DNA of 10,453 bases from Nitrospira sp. (GTDB taxonomy: Bacteria > Nitrospirota > Nitrospiria > Nitrospirales > Nitrospiraceae): NCBI GenBank assembly GCA_015904075.1, contig JABMDH010000071.1, positions 1-10,453 on the forward strand, given 5' to 3'. Shown one piece after another: positions 6,330 to 10,453 of the stretch (position 1 is the first letter of the stretch; each line of letters starts with the position of its first letter). A program made the translations under genes and the position numbers. Below the pieces are notes generated by a model. The model had not been told where the DNA came from. It searched no databases and saw nothing but the letters and a program-made list of their open reading frames with translations.

Positions 6330-6692
6330 ATGAACGTACGGACTCTTCCCCCTTGCCCCTCCAGCCCTAATTGCGTGTCTACCCAGGCCACGGATGAGGG
6401 ACATGCCATCGCGCCGCTGCGCTATAAGAAGCCTCGCGCAGAAGCGAAGGAGGCGTTGAAAGCGGTGATTGCGACATTACCTCGGGTCAAGCTCGTTGAA
6501 GAAGACGAGTCCTACCTGCATTACGAATTCACCAGCCTCCTGCTTCGGTTTGTGGACGATGTGGAGTTTCTCTTTGACGACGATGCACACCTCATTCACT
6601 TTCGTTCCGCCTCCCGTACCGGCTATGGAGATATGGGCGTCAATCGCAAGCGTATGGAAGAGCTGCGTGCGCTGGTCGAGCGCAAGCTGTAG
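6330..6692 (+). CDS. DUF1499 family protein
   Basis: The 120-residue protein shows both hallmarks of DUF1499: an N-terminal CPSSPNCVSTQA (residues 9-20, with Cys9 and Cys15) and a C-terminal FRSASRTGYGDMGVNRKR (91-108). The family function is unknown; members are small, found in bacteria and chloroplasts, and often noted near membrane or photosynthesis genes. No signal peptide or membrane helix is present. It starts 12 bp after the FKBP stop with no obvious ribosome-binding site, suggesting translation linked to the upstream gene. A terminator-like hairpin follows. Confidence 0.85.
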   Translation: MNVRTLPPCPSSPNCVSTQATDEGHAIAPLRYKKPRAEAKEALKAVIATLPRVKLVEEDESYLHYEFTSLLLRFVDDVEFLFDDDAHLIHFRSASRTGYGDMGVNRKRMEELRALVERKL

Positions 6693-6743
6693 CCCGCTTC
6701 ACTACTAAACGGTTCTGTTGCCATTGCCGACTCGTCGTTTCGG

Positions 6744-6784
6744 TCTGCCTGCGGTCGCAGGCGGGCTTTTCGGCATTTTGTTTT
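6744..6784 (+). terminator. Rho-independent-like terminator after the DUF1499 gene
   Basis: The stem GCCTGC-ggtc-GCAGGC (6747-6762) is extended by a G:T and a C:G pair and is followed by cttttcgg and then ttttgtttt. It lies about 55 bp after the DUF1499 stop and before the PilZ promoter. The T-run is interrupted, so strength is uncertain. Confidence 0.55.
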
Positions 6785-6810
6785 GCGATCGTGAGGCTCC
6801 TTGGTATGCT
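6783..6810 (+). promoter_or_regulatory. Likely promoter for the PilZ gene
   Basis: TTGCGA (6783-6788), a 16-base spacer and TATGCT (6805-6810) with an extended -10 TGG just before it. This gives a transcription start near 6817 and a very short leader containing the TGGAGG ribosome-binding site (6820-6825). Confidence 0.45.
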
Positions 6811-6833
6811 TCCAGAAATTGGAGGCTGGACTG

Positions 6834-7157
6834 ATGGGATTCAAACGAAAGGGCTGGCGCGCCGAGGTCAACTGCATCGGTCGGTTGGAGCGTGGCGCGT
6901 TGTCGGTTCCCTGTAAAGTCGTGGATGTCAGTGAAGATGGTGTTCGGCTTGACAGTCGTATGCTTGTCAAAACCGGCGATACCGTCCAGCTCGTCATTGA
7001 GGTGGCACCGGAGAAAGTGGTGACCTGCCAGTTGCAAGTCGTCTACGTGCAGTCTCCAAGGCTTGGAGCAAAGATCGTCTCGATCAGTCAAGAAGACAAG
7101 GAACGGTTGACTCAATTTCTTGACGATCGAGCGTTGAGCAATTTCTCTCGCCGGTAG
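6834..7157 (+). CDS. PilZ domain protein (c-di-GMP receptor)
   Basis: The 107-residue protein is a stand-alone PilZ domain. The N-terminal switch Arg5-x3-Arg9 (RKGWR) and the DVSEDG motif (Asp31-x-Ser33-x2-Gly36) match the c-di-GMP-binding signature RxxxR...(D/N)xSxxG. The rest is the expected beta-barrel with a C-terminal helix. Such proteins bind cyclic di-GMP and pass the signal to a partner controlling motility, polysaccharide or adhesion; the partner cannot be read here. TGGAGG lies 8 bp before the ATG at 6834. It seems to be a single-gene unit with its own promoter, with a terminator upstream and a convergent gene downstream. Confidence 0.88.
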   Translation: MGFKRKGWRAEVNCIGRLERGALSVPCKVVDVSEDGVRLDSRMLVKTGDTVQLVIEVAPEKVVTCQLQVVYVQSPRLGAKIVSISQEDKERLTQFLDDRALSNFSRR

Positions 7158-7213
7158 CGTACAGGGCCACGGTGTATAACCGGTCCGCAGGTCGATCTCA
7201 CAAGGATATATCG

Positions 7214-7402
7214 TCAGTGCTTGGCGGGCGCCGGTTTGGGGCCCAATCTCGTGGTGTGTTGAAAGACGCACTTTGGGCAGGTGTAGTGGACGAACTGGCT
7301 GCCGCCGACCAGGCGCTTCTTCATCGGGACTCGGCACCAGGTGCACAGGCGATCAGGAAGGTCTGTTAGGGAAGCATCCAGCGGTGTAGCCATGGCCGAC
7401 AT
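7214..7402 (-). CDS. Small zinc-ribbon protein
   Basis: The 62-residue protein has two CxxC knuckles, Cys20-x2-Cys23 (CTWC) and Cys42-x2-Cys45 (CPKC), separated by 18 residues, as in a zinc ribbon. It ends in a basic, Pro/Ala-rich tail. I know of no function; zinc ribbons of this size often bind nucleic acid or serve as protein adaptors. The ATG at 7402 has GGAG only 3 bp upstream, so the in-frame ATG at 7393, 12 bp from the same site, is an alternative start. It is convergent with the PilZ gene and divergent from speD, sharing an intergenic region of about 164 bp with the latter. Confidence 0.65.
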   Translation of the reverse strand: MSAMATPLDASLTDLPDRLCTWCRVPMKKRLVGGSQFVHYTCPKCVFQHTTRLGPKPAPAKH

Positions 7403-7421
7403 TGTCTCCGAGGGTCGTAAA

Positions 7422-7448
7422 TGTTGTCAACCGAGCGGGGTGACAACA
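7422..7448. promoter_or_regulatory. Perfect 8-bp dyad, possible operator between divergent genes
   Basis: TGTTGTCA at 7422-7429 and TGACAACA at 7441-7448 are exact inverted repeats with an 11-base gap (centre spacing 19 bp, about two helical turns). It lies just upstream of the zinc-ribbon gene start and about 50 bp upstream of the putative speD -10 box. That fits a dimeric regulator site. The regulator is unknown. Confidence 0.5.
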
Positions 7449-7496
7449 CTGCCATGAAATTATTCTGGTCGACGGCCGTGCGTTTCTTAAAATTCG

Positions 7497-7505
7497 TGGT
7501 ATATT
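7497..7505 (+). promoter_or_regulatory. Extended -10 promoter element for speD
   Basis: TGGTATATT carries an extended -10 (TGn) and a good TATATT box. The expected -35 position (about 7477-7482) is poor, as is common with extended -10 promoters. It would give a leader of about 55 bases before the ATG at 7567. Confidence 0.4.
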
Positions 7506-7566
7506 CCGCGAGGCACTCATCGAGTGCGTATATTTGTCACCCTCTTACAGAAAGGTACTACCACCT

Positions 7567-8028
7567 ATGAGCATCTCGGCTAGTTCCGAGTCCGCGATCT
7601 TTCCAACCAATGCCCCAGTGGCCGCTTCCCGTCCTGCCCAAGACATGGTGGGAGAAGGCAAAGCCTGGGGACTCTGCACCGCAGTCGACCTGCAAGATTG
7701 CAATCCCGATCTTATCCGTGATGCCGCCCATATCAAGCGCTACGTCGTCGAACTCTGCGAACTCATCGGCATGAAGCGCTTCGGCGAATGCCAGGTCGTC
7801 GATTTCGGCGAAGGCCGCGTGGCCGGTTACTCTATGGTGCAGCTGATCTCGACGTCGTTGATCAGCGGCCATTTCGCCAATGATACCAATAACGCGTACC
7901 TCGACGTTTTTAGCTGCAAGGGATATGACCCTGCGGTCGTCGAATCGTTCTCAAAGAAATTTTTCGGCGCCCAACGAAGTTTGGCTACAAAGCTGTGCGG
8001 CCGGCACGGTAACTCAGCGGACGGTTGA
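7567..8028 (+). CDS. speD: SpeD-like pyruvoyl decarboxylase (AdoMet decarboxylase family), 3' end altered
   Basis: The 153-residue proenzyme belongs to the S-adenosylmethionine decarboxylase family, which self-cleaves at a Ser to form a pyruvoyl group and supplies decarboxylated AdoMet for spermidine synthesis. By alignment from memory, Ser97 (cleavage serine), His102 and Cys117 (in FSC) keep the spacing of the catalytic Ser, His and Cys. The Glu normally before the serine in ESH is Thr96, and His after it is Leu98. Substrate could therefore differ from AdoMet. About 25 extra N-terminal residues precede the core. The ATG at 7567 is preferred; AAAGGT lies 12 bp upstream. From about codon 141 the gene runs into the duplicated block that also forms the lipoprotein 3' end, so its last 12 or so residues (LCGRHGNSADG) are probably not native. 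It may be functional or damaged. Confidence 0.75.
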   Translation: MSISASSESAIFPTNAPVAASRPAQDMVGEGKAWGLCTAVDLQDCNPDLIRDAAHIKRYVVELCELIGMKRFGECQVVDFGEGRVAGYSMVQLISTSLISGHFANDTNNAYLDVFSCKGYDPAVVESFSKKFFGAQRSLATKLCGRHGNSADG

Positions 8029-8559
8029 GTCGGCTGCGGCTAAGACGTTACAGGGGGCAGCCAGGCGAGGTCTTCTTCCTCCGTCTCCGCAGTTCCCTCG
8101 CTGTGGCTTGCTTTGAAGGGATGTGCCACAGTGCTCGAACGGCGATGGGAAACGACGGGTTCGCTGACGTTCAGCCAGGCTCTGGCCGTGGGCGATCGGC
8201 TGCGGGGTCTTGGTTTGAAGCCGGCCGCGCCGGCCAATGACGTCATTTGTTATGTTGAAGAATGGACGGTCAAATCCGTCGATGACTTTGACCAGCTCGA
8301 TCCGTGGGCGACCGAAGACGTCACGCTGATCCATGTGCGGGAACAGTGGCGCGGCGATTTCTTTCTGCTCTCCGGCGCCTATCACACGAGTTATCTTCGG
8401 CATCAGGATATCGGCACCTACTGTTCAATCAGCCATCCCTGGCGCATTCGAGAACGTCTCACCCTGCATGAGCCGAAGGGCATGTTCTGGATCGGATTCA
8501 GACATGCGCATTCTTTCATCCGTATCCGTCTCCAGGCGCGCATGGTCATTACGCCGGGG
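7989..8559 (+). repeat. Right copy of the duplicated block, first part
   Basis: It matches 5141-5711 with no gaps. The left end is abrupt: upstream sequence is speD here and lipoprotein gene there. Residual lipoprotein codons for AVRPAR and a stop (about 7992-8012) are present but out of frame with speD, indicating that this copy derives from a lipoprotein-adjacent original. Confidence 0.9.
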
Positions 8560-9192
8560 GAAACACGGGGGGACGGGCAGCGGGCACAATGGCTGGATGA
8601 ACGGCGCGCGGCGTTTCTCGATGCGATTGCAGTGCTGGAATTGCCGGTCGAGACCGCGATCGCAAAGGACGCCGTGGTGCTCAGGCCGCATGACTCCGCC
8701 GTTCCTTTTTTCTGCTCATGGCCTGACGCATTTGGTCCCTGCCAGTTTGAATACAACACGACGGACGCGTATGAGTTTCTGGTGCCGGCCAGCAAGCTTG
8801 CCGCGACGTACACTCCGGAACCGGCCGGGGTTCGCGCGTATCTGACCGGGTTTTCGGAAGCCGCGTTGGCGGAGTTTCAGGCCATCGAGCCTGCCGCCCG
8901 CGTCGTCTATCGCTGTTCAGTCCATTGCCCGCTCGATGAGTTGCCCGATATCCTGGACGCAATTCGGCCGGATGGTCGACTGTATGCCACGCTCTGTGAG
9001 TTTCAAACTCGAGATCTGCTGCCGGAGGGCGAGGAGGCCTCGGCCATTATCGGCATCGTTGGAGGCAGCGGAGGGTTCCAGATTGAAGTGCGCTTGAATC
9101 GGGCTCCGCTCGATGAAGAGGCGATGGCGGGTTGGTTGGAACAGCTGATCGGCTACCCGGTCGCGTATGCGCCGTTGCCCGCATTTGTGTGA
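8131..9192 (+). CDS. Unknown 353-residue protein, intact copy
   Basis: I do not recognise a family. The product starts at GTG 8131, supported by GAAGGGA at 8115-8121; a TTG at 8113 would overlap that site. There is no signal peptide or membrane helix, so it is predicted cytosolic. The N-terminal 143 residues, with conserved-looking stretches such as CYVEEWTVKSVDDFDQLDPW (40-59) and SGAYHTSYLRHQD (81-93), are the part also kept in the broken copy at 5283. The C-terminal half is acidic and less distinctive, with Cys195, Cys204, Cys262, Cys266 and Cys289 scattered and not in a metal motif. It follows speD by about 100 bp and precedes the DUF2914 gene, with a palindromic element between them. Confidence 0.8.
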   Translation: MLERRWETTGSLTFSQALAVGDRLRGLGLKPAAPANDVICYVEEWTVKSVDDFDQLDPWATEDVTLIHVREQWRGDFFLLSGAYHTSYLRHQDIGTYCSISHPWRIRERLTLHEPKGMFWIGFRHAHSFIRIRLQARMVITPGETRGDGQRAQWLDERRAAFLDAIAVLELPVETAIAKDAVVLRPHDSAVPFFCSWPDAFGPCQFEYNTTDAYEFLVPASKLAATYTPEPAGVRAYLTGFSEAALAEFQAIEPAARVVYRCSVHCPLDELPDILDAIRPDGRLYATLCEFQTRDLLPEGEEASAIIGIVGGSGGFQIEVRLNRAPLDEEAMAGWLEQLIGYPVAYAPLPAFV

Positions 9193-9307
9193 CAGGACGC
9201 TGAAAAAGCCCTCCAATCTTGTTCGCGCCTCGAAAAAATCCCGGAGGGTACGCCTCCGGGATAGTTCTCGTCTACGGCCGTGTTGAGCATCGGTTTTGAG
9301 CATCCTG
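9193..9307. repeat. 115-bp palindromic dispersed element, copy 2
   Basis: The left end CAGGACGCTGAAAAAGCCC is inverted relative to the right end, ggttttgagcatcctg. In the middle there is a perfect 10-bp stem, ATCCCGGAGG (9238-9247) with CCTCCGGGAT (9253-9262), around the loop gtacg. The overall plan and the core GTACGCCTC match the element at 3185-3307. It begins at the first base after the TGA of the unknown gene, so it probably ends that transcript or forms a stable RNA 3' end. Confidence 0.75.
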
Positions 9308-9392
9308 AGAATCCCTTCCTAACGTAGCGTGGACTACGGCACGATTCAGTATTTTTATTGAACAATCGAAGGGCATTTCGCAGAGTGGGGCT

Positions 9393-10453
9393 ATGAGTCC
9401 GATAGGGACAGCCAAAACCCTGCTTGTGAAGCCTGTTGTACCCGTCGTCTGTTTTCTCTCCGGCGTGGCGTACGACACGCTTACCCTGACCCGGATCGAT
9501 CGGCTGCAGGACAATCTCCTTCTCTTGGTCTATCTGCTTCTCCTGGGCGTCCTGATTGTGCTGACCGGGCGACTGAATATCGATCCGTCTCTCAAGGGGG
9601 ATCGGACTGCCGCGGGGGCGCCCCTGACGCGCTGGGCGGCGCGTGTGAAGCCCTACTATCCAATGGCGATACAGTTTTTACTGGGGAGTCTATTCAGCGC
9701 CTATGCCATCTTCTATTCGCGCAGTGCGACGTTTACCGGTACGGCCATCTTTTTTGGATTGCTGATCGTGTTGCTGATCGTCAATGAGTTTCTGCGTAGC
9801 CGTCTCTCCAGTCTCCGTCTGCTTGTCAGCCTCTATGCCGTGGTCTGTTTTGCGTTTTTCACGTTTTTTCTGCCGGTCATGACGGGGTATATGAATGTCG
9901 TCGTATTTCTGGCCGGTGCGGGGCTGAGTGCAGGTGTGATCATTCGTGTGGTGTATCTGATTTATAGGGATAACCCGGGTTGGTCCACGCGTGAAGCGAT
10001 CGGGGTCACGGCTCCCGCTGTTGCGCTCATCGGAATGCTGGTCGGGTTTTATTTCCTCAACTGGATTCCGCCCGTGCCGTTGTCGCTCAAGTACGGCGGG
10101 ATGTACCACGAGGTGAAAAAGACGGGTGACCGGTTTGAGCTCTCGTTCGATAAAAAGTGGTACCAGGTCTGGAAACGGTCGAACAGCACGTTCCCCGCCG
10201 ACGAGCCGATCTATTGTTTCACCGCCGTCTTTGCGCCGGTCGATCTGGATACGACGGTCTACCATCACTGGTATTTTCGAGCCAACGGCAGCCGGCCGTT
10301 TGCCCATGCGGACAAGATTCCCATCAAAATCTCAGGGGGGCGTGAAGGTGGATATCGCGCCTATAGCTTCAAACAGCGACTCAGTCCGGGTGACTGGCGG
10401 GTGGATGTTGAAACCGAAGATGGCCGTATCATCGGGCGTGTCTCCGTGGAGGT
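9393..10453 (+). CDS. Seven-helix membrane protein with C-terminal DUF2914 domain (cut by window end)
   Basis: 353 codons are visible with no stop; the left remnant predicts a full length near 369 residues ending in TLTTLSY. Hydrophobic segments lie at about residues 10-30, 42-58, 90-108, 116-131, 142-163, 168-191 and 204-223, indicating an integral inner-membrane protein. The soluble C-terminal domain (about 235 onward) has the DUF2914 features YHHWYFRANG (290-299), PIKISGGREGGYRAY (310-324) and the GDWRVDVETEDGRIIG segment (333-348). The function of DUF2914 is unknown. The ATG at 9393 has only a weak GTGGGG just upstream. The final 156 bases repeat those at 5712-5867. Confidence 0.85.
   Translation, partial: MSPIGTAKTLLVKPVVPVVCFLSGVAYDTLTLTRIDRLQDNLLLLVYLLLLGVLIVLTGRLNIDPSLKGDRTAAGAPLTRWAARVKPYYPMAIQFLLGSLFSAYAIFYSRSATFTGTAIFFGLLIVLLIVNEFLRSRLSSLRLLVSLYAVVCFAFFTFFLPVMTGYMNVVVFLAGAGLSAGVIIRVVYLIYRDNPGWSTREAIGVTAPAVALIGMLVGFYFLNWIPPVPLSLKYGGMYHEVKKTGDRFELSFDKKWYQVWKRSNSTFPADEPIYCFTAVFAPVDLDTTVYHHWYFRANGSRPFAHADKIPIKISGGREGGYRAYSFKQRLSPGDWRVDVETEDGRIIGRVSVE
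10298..10453 (+). repeat. Right copy of the duplicated block, second part
   Basis: It aligns with 5712-5867 with about 13 differences by eye and no gaps, and still matches at the last base of the window, so the repeat continues beyond. About three of the differences change amino acids. Together with 7989-8559 it brackets the 1738 bp missing from the left copy. Confidence 0.9.

Noticed and set aside
9690..10307. 205-codon minus-strand open frame opposite the DUF2914 gene
   Set aside because: It is highly charged (Arg/Asp/Gln/Lys) with no motif, while the plus strand encodes a convincing membrane protein and a DUF2914 domain.

Overview
This window looks like chromosomal DNA from a Nitrospira-type bacterium (phylum Nitrospirota). 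That is an inference from high-GC coding sequence, hopanoid/isoprenoid genes, a SpeD-like protein, DUF1499 and DUF2914 proteins, and ~120-bp palindromes starting CAGGA(T/C)G(T/C)TGAAAAAG of a kind I associate with Nitrospira genomes. No database search was run. No rRNA, tRNA, CRISPR array, transposase or phage gene is visible.

Layout. (1) 10-1979, minus strand: ispA (farnesyl diphosphate synthase) then hpnA (hopanoid-associated epimerase), an isoprenoid/hopanoid pair. (2) 1980-2558: a 579-bp gene-free stretch with a 13-bp inverted repeat and promoter-like sites. (3) 2559-4427, plus strand: four unassigned genes. These are a small protein with a complete C4HC3 zinc-finger pattern, a three-helix membrane protein coupled to it by a 4-bp overlap, a protein with a duplicated Cys/His zinc module, and a 206-residue hypothetical protein. 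A palindromic element sits between the second and third. (4) 4517-6692: a lipoprotein, two broken remnants, an FKBP-like protein and a DUF1499 protein. (5) 6747-8028: a terminator, a PilZ protein, a convergent small zinc-ribbon protein on the minus strand, and a SpeD-like decarboxylase behind a divergent regulatory region. (6) 8131-10453: a 353-residue unknown protein and a seven-helix DUF2914 membrane protein cut off by the window end, separated by a second palindromic element.

The main structural result is a duplication. 5141-5711 aligns without gaps to 7989-8559, and 5712-5867 aligns to 10298-10453, both at about 92-93% identity by eye. The left copy is therefore the right copy minus about 1.74 kb, which fuses the start of the unknown gene out of frame to the tail of the DUF2914 gene. 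The repeat starts inside the lipoprotein stop region in the left copy and inside the 3' end of speD in the right copy. The simplest model is an old tandem duplication of a lipoprotein-end-to-speD block followed by an internal deletion in the left copy. It predicts more copies of FKBP, DUF1499, PilZ and an intact speD just beyond the window. Nucleotide differences are mostly silent, so both copies were probably constrained for a long time before the left one broke. A chimeric metagenome contig is the main alternative.
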